From positions 1 to 5,890 of the forward strand of contig CALACZ010000186.1 in assembly GCA_937890735.1 (NCBI GenBank): DNA of 5,890 nucleotides, written 5' to 3'. The notes under the pieces were generated by a model. That model ran no database searches. It worked only from the letters and a program-made list of their open reading frames with translations, and was not told where the DNA came from. This document shows positions 1-4,311 of the stretch, one piece after another; the stretch's first letter is position 1; the number at the start of each line of letters is the position of its first letter. The position numbers and the translations under genes were made by a program. The DNA is from an uncultured Bacillota bacterium (GTDB taxonomy: Bacteria > Bacillota > Clostridia > Oscillospirales > Oscillospiraceae).

Positions 1-86
1 GGCAGACCGACGCCGCCGGGCACGACCCCATGGACGCGCTGGTGCGCTTCGGCGAGGAGCATCCCGAACTTTTTACTATTAAGTGA
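1..86 (+). CDS. dnaX: C-terminal end of probable DNA polymerase III subunit gamma/tau (partial)
   Basis: An open frame enters from the left edge (first full codon at 3) and stops at TGA 84-86. The 27 visible residues end in DALVRFGEEHPELFTIK. This stretch is too short to identify alone. The call rests mainly on position: in Firmicutes dnaX lies directly upstream of ybaB and recR, on the same strand. An acidic, weakly conserved tail is compatible with tau. DnaX is the clamp-loader subunit that organises the replicative polymerase. A gap of 34 bases separates it from ybaB with no terminator between them, so the three genes are probably co-transcribed. The start and all ATPase motifs lie outside the window. 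Confidence 0.6.
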   Translation, partial: QTDAAGHDPMDALVRFGEEHPELFTIK

Positions 87-106
87 TAGATTTTTACATT
101 CAAAAT

Positions 107-112
107 AAGGAG
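107..112 (+). promoter_or_regulatory. Ribosome binding site of ybaB, decides the start
   Basis: AAGGAG lies 8 bases before ATG 121. A TTG at 115 is in frame but only 2 bases from this motif, which is too close for initiation. ATG 121 is therefore the start. Confidence 0.8.
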
Positions 113-120
113 AATTGACT

Positions 121-477
121 ATGGCAAAGGGTGGATACCGCGGCGGTATGCCGATGGGCATGGGCGGCAAAAGTCAGATGCAGATGATGAAGCAGGCGCA
201 GAAAATGCAGCAGGACCTGCTGAAAATGCAGGAGGAGATGCAGCAGAAGGAATATGAGGCAAGCGCCGGCGGCGGCGTGATCACGGCGGTCGTAAACGGC
301 AGCCGCGAGCTGCTGCGCGTGAGCATTGACCCCGAGGCGGTCGATCCCGACGATGTGGAGATGCTCCAGGACATGGTCGTGGCGGCGGTCAACGAAGCCA
401 TGCGCAAGGCGGAGGCGGACCAGTCGGCGTCCATGAGCAAGCTCACGGGCGGTCTGAATCTGGGCGGGCTGTTCTGA
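121..477 (+). CDS. ybaB: YbaB/EbfC family nucleoid-associated DNA-binding protein
   Basis: This 118-residue protein belongs to the YbaB/EbfC family: small dimeric proteins that bind DNA, associate with the nucleoid and are nearly always encoded beside recR. The N-terminus (residues 3-16) is rich in Gly and Met. Next comes a long helix rich in Met, Gln, Lys and Glu (about 17-46, coiled-coil-like). The family core follows, with the signature AGGGVITAVVNGSRELLRV (49-67), SIDPEAVDP (68-76) and a second helix (77-100). The tail is Gly/Leu-rich (110-118). Length is normal for the family (about 100-120 residues). The AAGGAG at 107-112 supports ATG 121. The stop codon shares one base with the start of recR (TGATG), so translational coupling is likely. 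YbaB is thought to assist RecR-linked repair or replication restart, but its exact role is not settled. Confidence 0.95.
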   Translation: MAKGGYRGGMPMGMGGKSQMQMMKQAQKMQQDLLKMQEEMQQKEYEASAGGGVITAVVNGSRELLRVSIDPEAVDPDDVEMLQDMVVAAVNEAMRKAEADQSASMSKLTGGLNLGGLF

Positions 478-1076
478 TGCGCAGCTTCCCCGCCGCGCTG
501 GAGCGGCTGAGCGAGCAGTTTGCGCGCCTGCCGGGCATCGGCAGCAAGACCGCGCAGCGGCTGGCGTTTTATATGCTGGGGCTTCCGCAGGACGAGGCGG
601 AGGAATTTGCCGAGACGATCCTACAGGCGCGGCGCACGGTGCACCTGTGCCCCATCTGCCAGAACCTGACCGATCAGGACGTGTGCCCCATCTGCGCCGA
701 TCCTGAGCGCGACCAGAGCCTCATCTGCGTCGTCGCCGAGCCGAAGGACGTGATCGCCATGGAGCGCGCGCGCGAATACACGGGCGTATACCATGTGCTG
801 CACGGCGTCATTTCGCCGCTGAGCCACGTTGGTCCTGACGACATTCGCATCCGCGAACTGCTCGAGCGCGTGCAGTCCGGCACGGTGCGCGAGATCATCA
901 TGGCGACGAACCCCGACACGGAGGGCGAGGCGACGGCGATGTATCTCTCGCGCCTGCTGCGCGGACTCGGCGTCAAGGTCACGCGCCTTGCCTACGGCAT
1001 TCCCGTCGGCAGCCAGCTCGAATACGCCGACGAGGTCACGCTCCTGCGCGCCCTCAACGGCCGGCAGGAAATGTAA
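477..1076 (+). CDS. recR: Recombination mediator protein RecR
   Basis: At 199 residues this has the usual RecR length (about 198-200) and a complete architecture. A helix-hairpin-helix motif lies at about 10-34 (LARLPGIGSKTAQRLAFYML, start of the motif at L17). A four-cysteine zinc finger follows, with Cys58, Cys61, Cys70 and Cys73. The Toprim domain (about 81-176) carries the acidic Glu88 in CVVAEPKD and the segment TNPDTEGEATAMYLSRLL (145-161). The C-terminal part contains LAYGIPVGSQLEYADE (171-186). RecR acts in the cytoplasm with RecO (and RecF) to load RecA onto SSB-coated single-stranded DNA during gap repair. ATG 477 overlaps the ybaB stop by one base and has no strong ribosome binding site of its own, which suggests translation coupled to ybaB. 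A strong terminator follows directly. No key residue is missing. Confidence 0.98.
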   Translation: MRSFPAALERLSEQFARLPGIGSKTAQRLAFYMLGLPQDEAEEFAETILQARRTVHLCPICQNLTDQDVCPICADPERDQSLICVVAEPKDVIAMERAREYTGVYHVLHGVISPLSHVGPDDIRIRELLERVQSGTVREIIMATNPDTEGEATAMYLSRLLRGLGVKVTRLAYGIPVGSQLEYADEVTLLRALNGRQEM

Positions 1077-1077
1077 C

Positions 1078-1114
1078 AAAAACGCGCCCTCCCGAGCGGG
1101 AGGGCGCGCTTTTT
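1078..1114. terminator. Bidirectional intrinsic terminator between recR and the DUF3786-like gene
   Basis: A perfect 11-bp stem (1083-1093 with 1098-1108) closes a GAGC tetraloop. On the + strand it is followed by C then five T (1110-1114), which ends the dnaX-ybaB-recR unit. On the - strand it is followed by five T (complement of 1078-1082), which ends the convergent lysR/DUF3786 unit. The stop codon of the DUF3786-like gene (1115-1117) directly abuts the T-run, and the recR stop lies one base before the A-run. Confidence 0.93.
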
Positions 1115-1720
1115 CTATTCTGCCCAGCGCTGCGCGCCGGTGAGGCTGTCGAGGATCAGCGAGCCGACCGTGACCGCGTCCTCGATCGTCAGGTAGTGCG
1201 GCGCGCTTTCGTCCAGCAGCAGCCGCCCGGAGGCGGCGAAGTCCTCGTCCGCGAACCAGACCTTCAGCCAGACGGGGCAGCGCGGCGCAAAGTCAAAGCG
1301 CGCGCAGAAGTCCGCATTGGACGGCAAAATTTCCGTGCCGAGCGCCCGGCATCGCCGTGCCAGCTCCTCCGGCGGCAGGATGCCGAGATCGCGCCGGATG
1401 ACGAGCTCCGCGCTGCGATCCAGACCGCCGCCGCGCACGAGCCCATCCCTGTACTGCGAAAACGGGATCGTCCGACCCGTCGGTGGTGCGCCGTCCGCCA
1501 GGTCCAGATAGTGCAGCAGCGTCAGCGCGTGCCACTGCGGGAGCGGCGGCTGCATGGCGCAGTCCGGCAGCCGGATCGTCACGTCCTGCCCCAGCGTTTT
1601 GAGCGATAGCGCGCCGTCCGCATACCGCGCGCCGGACTTTTCCGCAATATCCTGCGGTGTGTGCCGCGCCAGCCGCGCCCGCGCGGCGGCAAGCATAGTC
1701 TCAAATTGACGGTTTTCCAT
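1115..1720 (-). CDS. DUF3786-like protein of unknown function
   Basis: This 201-residue soluble protein has no signal peptide or membrane segment. The C-terminal half reads PVWLKVWFADEDF (149-161), then GRLLLDESAPHYLTIED (165-181) and a short helix (182-195). I recognise this from memory as the pattern of DUF3786 proteins, which are common in Clostridia and methanogens and have no firmly assigned function. Other fitting parts are LLHYLDLADG (68-77) and the PFSQYRDGLVRGGG segment (86-99). Four cysteines (54, 124, 139, 148) are scattered and do not form an obvious metal motif. The start ATG (complement of 1718-1720) follows AGGGG (1730-1734) by 9 bases, and that motif overlaps the stop codon of the lysR gene, only 12 bases upstream. 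The gene is therefore the second in an operon with the regulator and probably translationally coupled to it. The family call needs a profile search; the gene itself is clear. Confidence 0.7.
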   Translation of the reverse strand: MENRQFETMLAAARARLARHTPQDIAEKSGARYADGALSLKTLGQDVTIRLPDCAMQPPLPQWHALTLLHYLDLADGAPPTGRTIPFSQYRDGLVRGGGLDRSAELVIRRDLGILPPEELARRCRALGTEILPSNADFCARFDFAPRCPVWLKVWFADEDFAASGRLLLDESAPHYLTIEDAVTVGSLILDSLTGAQRWAE

Positions 1721-1732
1721 GCCGTTTTTCCC

Positions 1733-2665
1733 CTAGCCCGTTGGGAAGTGGTAGGAGTGCCCGGGGTCGTATGCCATGCGGTTGCTTTCGGAGACGAAAT
1801 CCATGAAGCGGTTGGCAGCCGAGGTGGGGCTGACGCCGCGGAGCGTACACATGACGACGGCGCGCGGCGGGATCTCAAAGTCCGTTTTGAGCGGCAGGAT
1901 CACGCCCCGCCCCAGCCCGGACTGCGAAAATTCCTCCGTCACGCACGCAACGCCCAGCCCGATGCGCGCCAGCGACACGAGAAGATTATGCGACCCCAGC
2001 TCGATCTCGGGGTGGATGCTCACGCCGCGGGAGAGAAAATACTGCTCCACATACACGCGCGAGCTCGCCTTGCGCTCGAGCAGGATCAGCGGAAACTGCG
2101 CGATCTCCGCCATGGAATAGCGCCTGCCGAAATCGCACGGATAATCCGGCGCGGCGACGAACACCGTGTGCGTATCCACGCAGTGGCGGATGTCGTAGAC
2201 GCTGCTGTCCTGCATTTCGCTGGCAAAGGCGATGTCCACCTGCCCGCCGTGCAGATAATCGAGCACCATGCGGCTCGTGCCGTTGAGAATGCGGATGCGA
2301 ATATCGGGGTATGCTTTATGAAACGCCTCCAGCCGCGAGAGCAGGTACGTTTTTGTGACCGTATCGCTCGCGCCGATGATGAGCTCGCCCGTGAGGAGCT
2401 GCCGCGACTGGGCGAGCTTTTCCTCGCCGTTTCGCAGCAGCCCCAGCGCGTGCGTCACATATTCCAGCAGCGTCTGCCCCTCGGAGGTCAGGCGCACGCC
2501 CTTGGTGCTGCGTGAAAACAGCCGCACCTGAAGCTGCTCCTCCAGCTGCTTGATCGACTGGCTCACCGCCGACTGCGAAATATACAGCTTCTGCGCCGCG
2601 GCGGAGATATTTCCCACCCGCGCGACCTCTTCAAACACCCGGTACAGCTCCAGCTTGACCGCCAC
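1733..2665 (-). CDS. LysR-family transcriptional regulator
   Basis: At 310 residues this is a full-length LysR-type regulator (usual 290-310). The N-terminal winged helix-turn-helix spans about 1-62: LELYRVFEEVARVGNISAAA, then QKLYISQSAVSQSIKQLEEQ with its recognition helix near 31-42, then LFSRSTKGVRLTSEG. A linker helix (about 63-91) leads into a periplasmic-binding-protein-like effector domain (about 92-300), opening with GELIIGASDT and containing LDYLHGGQVDIAFASE. It acts as a cytoplasmic tetramer or dimer on DNA; the ligand cannot be read from sequence. The start is GTG (complement of 2663-2665), supported by GAGGTG at 2673-2678 with 7-base spacing. The upstream ATG at 2678-2680 runs into TGA after one codon. 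The gene is divergent from hpt, from an overlapping promoter, and co-directional with a DUF3786-like gene. LysR regulators usually control the divergent gene and themselves, so hpt or the downstream gene are candidate targets. That is inference. Confidence 0.95.
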   Translation of the reverse strand: MAVKLELYRVFEEVARVGNISAAAQKLYISQSAVSQSIKQLEEQLQVRLFSRSTKGVRLTSEGQTLLEYVTHALGLLRNGEEKLAQSRQLLTGELIIGASDTVTKTYLLSRLEAFHKAYPDIRIRILNGTSRMVLDYLHGGQVDIAFASEMQDSSVYDIRHCVDTHTVFVAAPDYPCDFGRRYSMAEIAQFPLILLERKASSRVYVEQYFLSRGVSIHPEIELGSHNLLVSLARIGLGVACVTEEFSQSGLGRGVILPLKTDFEIPPRAVVMCTLRGVSPTSAANRFMDFVSESNRMAYDPGHSYHFPTG

Positions 2666-2672
2666 AATGCGT

Positions 2673-2678
2673 CACCTC
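2673..2678 (-). promoter_or_regulatory. Ribosome binding site of the LysR gene, decides the GTG start
   Basis: On the - strand GAGGTG stands 7 bases before GTG (2665-2663). The only nearby in-frame ATG (2680-2678) is followed at once by AGG TGA, so it cannot start the protein. This motif therefore fixes the unusual GTG start. Confidence 0.75.
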
Positions 2679-2699
2679 ATTAGTCTGTTTTATATTTTC

Positions 2700-2725
2700 G
2701 ATTAGTTATATCTATTTTACTTATC
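2700..2725. repeat. Imperfect inverted repeat, possible LysR operator
   Basis: GATTAGT (2700-2706) and ACTTATC (2719-2725) form an inverted pair with 6 of 7 matching positions, separated by 12 AT-rich bases. The repeat covers the -35 box of the hpt promoter and lies just downstream of the predicted lysR transcript start. That placement suits a regulator site for the divergent LysR protein. AT-rich DNA yields such pairs easily, so confidence is low. Confidence 0.3.
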
Positions 2726-2744
2726 TCCTAAACCCGATTATACT
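2716..2744 (+). promoter_or_regulatory. Predicted sigma-A promoter of hpt
   Basis: TTTACT (-35, 2716-2721), a 17-base spacer and TATACT (-10, 2739-2744) match the vegetative consensus at 4 and 5 of 6 positions. The predicted start is near 2751, giving a leader of about 45 bases before ATG 2796. That leader holds a small hairpin: GCTGG 2753-2757 with CCAGC 2763-2767. Confidence 0.6.
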
Positions 2745-2765
2745 AAACGTCGGCTGGCTTGTCCA
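2737..2765 (-). promoter_or_regulatory. Predicted sigma-A promoter of the LysR/DUF3786 operon
   Basis: On the - strand TGGACA (2765-2760), a 17-base spacer and a perfect TATAAT (2742-2737) give 5 of 6 and 6 of 6 consensus matches. The predicted start is near 2730, about 65 bases before the GTG start. The -10 box overlaps the -10 of the opposing hpt promoter by four bases (2739-2742). Confidence 0.7.
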
Positions 2766-2783
2766 GCATTCTTTTTGAACATC

Positions 2784-2790
2784 AGGAGGT
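2784..2790 (+). promoter_or_regulatory. Ribosome binding site of hpt, decides the start
   Basis: AGGAGGT, essentially the full anti-16S complement, ends 5 bases before ATG 2796. An in-frame TTG at 2775 lies upstream of this motif and is not the start. Confidence 0.9.
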
Positions 2791-2795
2791 ATCCC

Positions 2796-3347
2796 ATGCT
2801 CATCCGAACGCCGGAACAGGATATTGAACGCGTTTTATACACCGAAAAAGCCATCGCCGCGCGCGTGGAGCAGCTCGGCGCAGAGCTGACCGCAAAGCTC
2901 GGCGATCAGCGCCCGGTGCTGGTGTGCGTGCTCAAGGGCGCATCGTTTTTCTACATCGACCTCTGCCGCTGCATGAACTGCCCGATCGACATGGACTTCA
3001 TCGCCGTGTCCAGCTACGGCGCGGGCGCGCGCTCCACGGGCGTGGTGCGGCTCATCAAGGATCTGGACAACAACATCACCGGGCGGCACGTCATCATCGT
3101 GGAGGACATCATCGACTCGGGGCTCACCATGCAGTATCTCAAGCAGCTCTTCGCCGCGCGCGATCCTGCGTCCGTGACCACGATCTCATTCCTCGACAAG
3201 GCGGGCTGTCACGACGCATCGCTCAAAACGGATCTGGTCGGCTTTGAGATCGGCAATGAATTTGTGGTCGGCTATGGGCTGGACTACGCCAATTACTACC
3301 GAAACCTGCCCTACATCGGCGTGCTGCGCCCGGAGTGCTATAACTAA
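2796..3347 (+). CDS. hpt: Hypoxanthine (guanine) phosphoribosyltransferase
   Basis: This 183-residue cytoplasmic enzyme joins hypoxanthine (and usually guanine) to PRPP, giving IMP or GMP plus pyrophosphate. The type I phosphoribosyltransferase fold is complete. The pyrophosphate-binding loop is LKGA (46-49), and the flexible loop contains SSYG (72-75). The PRPP motif VIIVEDIIDSGLT (99-111) has acidic Glu103 and Asp104 and the putative catalytic base Asp107. The purine-contacting Lys135 sits in SFLDKAG. The family C-terminus follows, with VVGYGLDYANYYRNLPYIG (157-175), where Asp163 is the likely base and magnesium contact. Length is normal for bacterial Hpt (about 175-185). The start is fixed by AGGAGGT at 2784-2790. 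The gene is divergent from a LysR regulator. It is followed by a 384-base gap leading to xpt-guaA, so salvage genes cluster here. In many Firmicutes hpt sits between tilS and ftsH; here it does not. Confidence 0.97.
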   Translation: MLIRTPEQDIERVLYTEKAIAARVEQLGAELTAKLGDQRPVLVCVLKGASFFYIDLCRCMNCPIDMDFIAVSSYGAGARSTGVVRLIKDLDNNITGRHVIIVEDIIDSGLTMQYLKQLFAARDPASVTTISFLDKAGCHDASLKTDLVGFEIGNEFVVGYGLDYANYYRNLPYIGVLRPECYN

Positions 3348-3427
3348 ACTGTTCACCCCTGCCGGACAGACCGTAGCATTCCCAGAAAGCGCCTGCCGAA
3401 TCGCGCGAACTTTATCGAAAATGCCTA

Positions 3428-3456
3428 TTGACGGCGCAGTTTCTTTCCGTTAAACT
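3428..3456 (+). promoter_or_regulatory. Possible distal promoter for the xpt-guaA leader
   Basis: TTGACG (3428-3433), a 17-base spacer and TAAACT (3451-3456) match the vegetative consensus at 5 and 4 of 6 positions. A transcript from here (start near 3463) would carry the inverted repeat 3470-3500 as a hairpin just ahead of the riboswitch. It competes as an explanation with the -10 box at 3504. Confidence 0.35.
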
Positions 3457-3469
3457 ACCTATAACGCAG

Positions 3470-3500
3470 TTGACCCGTCCGCGCACGGCAGACGGGTCAA
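3470..3500. repeat. Perfect 10-base inverted repeat upstream of the riboswitch
   Basis: TTGACCCGTC (3470-3479) and GACGGGTCAA (3491-3500) are exact reverse complements around an 11-base GC-rich loop. In RNA this is a stable 10-bp hairpin, but neither side has a T-run, so it is not a standard intrinsic terminator. It covers the place where the -35 box of the promoter at 3504-3509 should be. It may be a protein operator, a processing or protective hairpin at the 3' end of hpt mRNA, or part of the leader. The sequence alone does not decide. Confidence 0.75.
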
Positions 3501-3503
3501 AAC

Positions 3504-3509
3504 TATAAT
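3504..3509 (+). promoter_or_regulatory. Probable -10 box of the xpt-guaA promoter
   Basis: A perfect TATAAT lies so that transcription would begin near 3516, immediately before the strand that takes part in the riboswitch. No matching -35 sits 16-18 bases upstream (that stretch is GC-rich and belongs to the inverted repeat), and there is no TGn extension. If this is the promoter, it may need an activator or be weak. Confidence 0.5.
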
Positions 3510-3592
3510 TATATATTGTTGCCAATATAGGTTCGGATGTATGGCCCGAATGTCTCTACCGCAGCGCCGTTGAAGCTGCGACTATTGGAAAT

Positions 3593-3615
3593 GACTGCCC
3601 GCTCTGCGGACGGTC
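3593..3615 (+). promoter_or_regulatory. Linker hairpin in the riboswitch expression platform
   Basis: GACTG (3593-3597) pairs with CGGTC (3611-3615), including one G-U pair. CCGC (3599-3602) pairs with GCGG (3606-3609) around a TCT loop, with one C-A mismatch between the two stems. No T-run follows, so it is not a terminator. It probably brings the antiterminator strands closer together or acts as a pause hairpin. Confidence 0.5.
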
Positions 3616-3627
3616 TGCGTCAAATTT

Positions 3628-3660
3628 GGCAACAGGTGTAGTCTACCCTGTTGCCTTTTT
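3628..3660 (+). terminator. Intrinsic attenuator terminator of the guanine riboswitch
   Basis: GGCAACAGG (3628-3636) pairs perfectly with CCTGTTGCC (3647-3655). The stem can continue with GTA/TAC (3638-3640 with 3644-3646) past a bulged T, closing on a GTC loop. TTTTT (3656-3660) follows. It lies 72 bases before xpt, in the usual place for a transcriptional off-switch. Confidence 0.92.
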
Positions 3661-3670
3661 GGTTTATGGC

Positions 3671-3691
3671 GGCGCCGCGCAATTGCGCAAT
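3671..3691. repeat. Cluster of short palindromes after the attenuator
   Basis: GGCGCC (3671-3676), GCGCAATTGCGC (3677-3688) and ATTGCGCAAT (3682-3691) are perfect overlapping palindromes between the attenuator and the xpt ribosome binding site. As RNA, GCGC-AATT-GCGC would make only a small 4-bp hairpin. Their function is unknown; they could be chance, a small leader hairpin or a dimer binding site. Confidence 0.4.
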
Positions 3692-3731
3692 GCAGCCAGA
3701 GATTTTATTACAAACTGTGTGGGAGGAAATT

Positions 3732-4310
3732 ATGCAGGAGCTCAAAGAACGCATCCGCCGGGAGGGCAAGGTCCTGCCCGGCAACATTGTCAAGGTGGAC
3801 GGGTTTCTCAACCATCGCGTGGACTGCCAGTTCATGGGGCGCATCGCCGATGAATTTGCCAAGCAGTTCGACGTCAGCAACATCGACATCGTGCTCACCG
3901 CCGAAGCAAGCGGCATCGCGCTCGCCGCGATCTGCGCGCTGAAGTACGGCGTGCCGATGATCTTTGCCAAAAAGGCGAAGAGCGACAACATTGAGGGCGG
4001 TCTTTATCAGAGCGAAATTTACTCCTATACCTACAAAAAGAAGGTCACGCAGCTGCTGTCCAAGGAGTGGCTGCCGGCAGGCAGCCGTGTGCTGATCCTT
4101 GACGACTTCATGGCAAACGGCGAAGCGGTGCGCGGTCTGTGCGATCTGGTGCAGCAGGCGGGCGCGGAGCTCGTAGGCGTGGGCATCGCGGTGGAAAAGG
4201 GCTTCCAGGGCGGCGGCGACCGGCTGCGCGCCATGAACGTCAACTACCACGCGCTGGCGGTCATCGACCGCGCGGACGAGACCGGCATTTACTTCCGGGA
4301 GGACGCGTAA
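3732..4310 (+). CDS. xpt: Xanthine phosphoribosyltransferase
   Basis: This 192-residue cytoplasmic enzyme (B. subtilis Xpt is 194) converts xanthine and PRPP to XMP. Diagnostic parts are an N-terminus of the form LKERIRREGKVLPGNIVKVD (4-23), then FLNHRVDC (25-32), which carries the base-contacting Asn of the family, then VLTAEASGIALA (54-65). The flexible loop has SDNIEGGLYQSEIYSYT (84-100). The PRPP-binding motif VLILDDFMANGEA (120-132) has paired Asp124/Asp125. IAVEKGFQGGGDRL (152-165) carries the conserved Lys156. The SDNI and FMANGEA sequences separate Xpt from adenine and hypoxanthine enzymes. The start ATG 3732 follows GGGAGG (3721-3726) by 5 bases; in-frame upstream codons such as TTG 3651 fall within the terminator and are not used. 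The guanine riboswitch upstream supports the assignment. guaA follows after one base, and its ribosome binding site lies inside the last xpt codons. Confidence 0.97.
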   Translation: MQELKERIRREGKVLPGNIVKVDGFLNHRVDCQFMGRIADEFAKQFDVSNIDIVLTAEASGIALAAICALKYGVPMIFAKKAKSDNIEGGLYQSEIYSYTYKKKVTQLLSKEWLPAGSRVLILDDFMANGEAVRGLCDLVQQAGAELVGVGIAVEKGFQGGGDRLRAMNVNYHALAVIDRADETGIYFREDA

Positions 4311-4311
4311 A

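Larger units (their letters stand above)
3516..3660 (+). promoter_or_regulatory. Guanine riboswitch (purine class) controlling xpt-guaA by transcription attenuation
   Basis: The aptamer spans 3522-3588. P1 pairs CCAATA (3522-3527) with TATTGG (3583-3588). P2 is 3531-3536 with 3546-3551 (one G-U pair), and P3 is 3560-3565 with 3575-3580. Loop L2 GG (3543-3544) can kiss CC in L3 (3567-3568). J2/3 ends in the hallmark TCTACC. Mapped onto the B. subtilis xpt aptamer, the ligand-contact bases U22, U47, U51 and C74 are kept as T3528, T3553, T3557 and C3582. The C at position 74 means guanine rather than adenine. U51 is kept, which argues against the 2'-deoxyguanosine type. Deviations are an A-C mismatch at the top of P2, G in place of A24, and an L3 about two bases longer. 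Downstream come a linker hairpin and a terminator. TGTTGCCAA (3517-3525) can pair with TTGGCAACA (3626-3634) as the antiterminator. Guanine binding stabilises P1 and should favour termination. Confidence 0.93.

Noticed and set aside
72..100. Possible promoter TTTACT-17-TACATT before ybaB.
   Set aside because: The predicted start (about 107) would fall on the ribosome binding site, leaving almost no leader. Both boxes match only 4 of 6 in AT-rich DNA, and read-through from dnaX explains expression.
1661..2515. Long plus-strand open frame (284 codons) opposite the LysR gene.
   Set aside because: Its composition (His, Arg, Ala) is typical of an antisense shadow. The LysR frame has clear domains and a supported start.
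2730..2742. Resemblance to a Bacillus PurR box (CCGA with AT flanks) in the hpt promoter.
   Set aside because: Only about half of the motif fits, the central CCGAAC is broken, and the second inverted box needed by PurR is missing.
3244..3453. Plus-strand open frame overlapping the end of hpt and the following gap (69 codons).
   Set aside because: Most of it is a shifted frame of hpt. The tail in the gap has no ribosome binding site and no recognisable motif.
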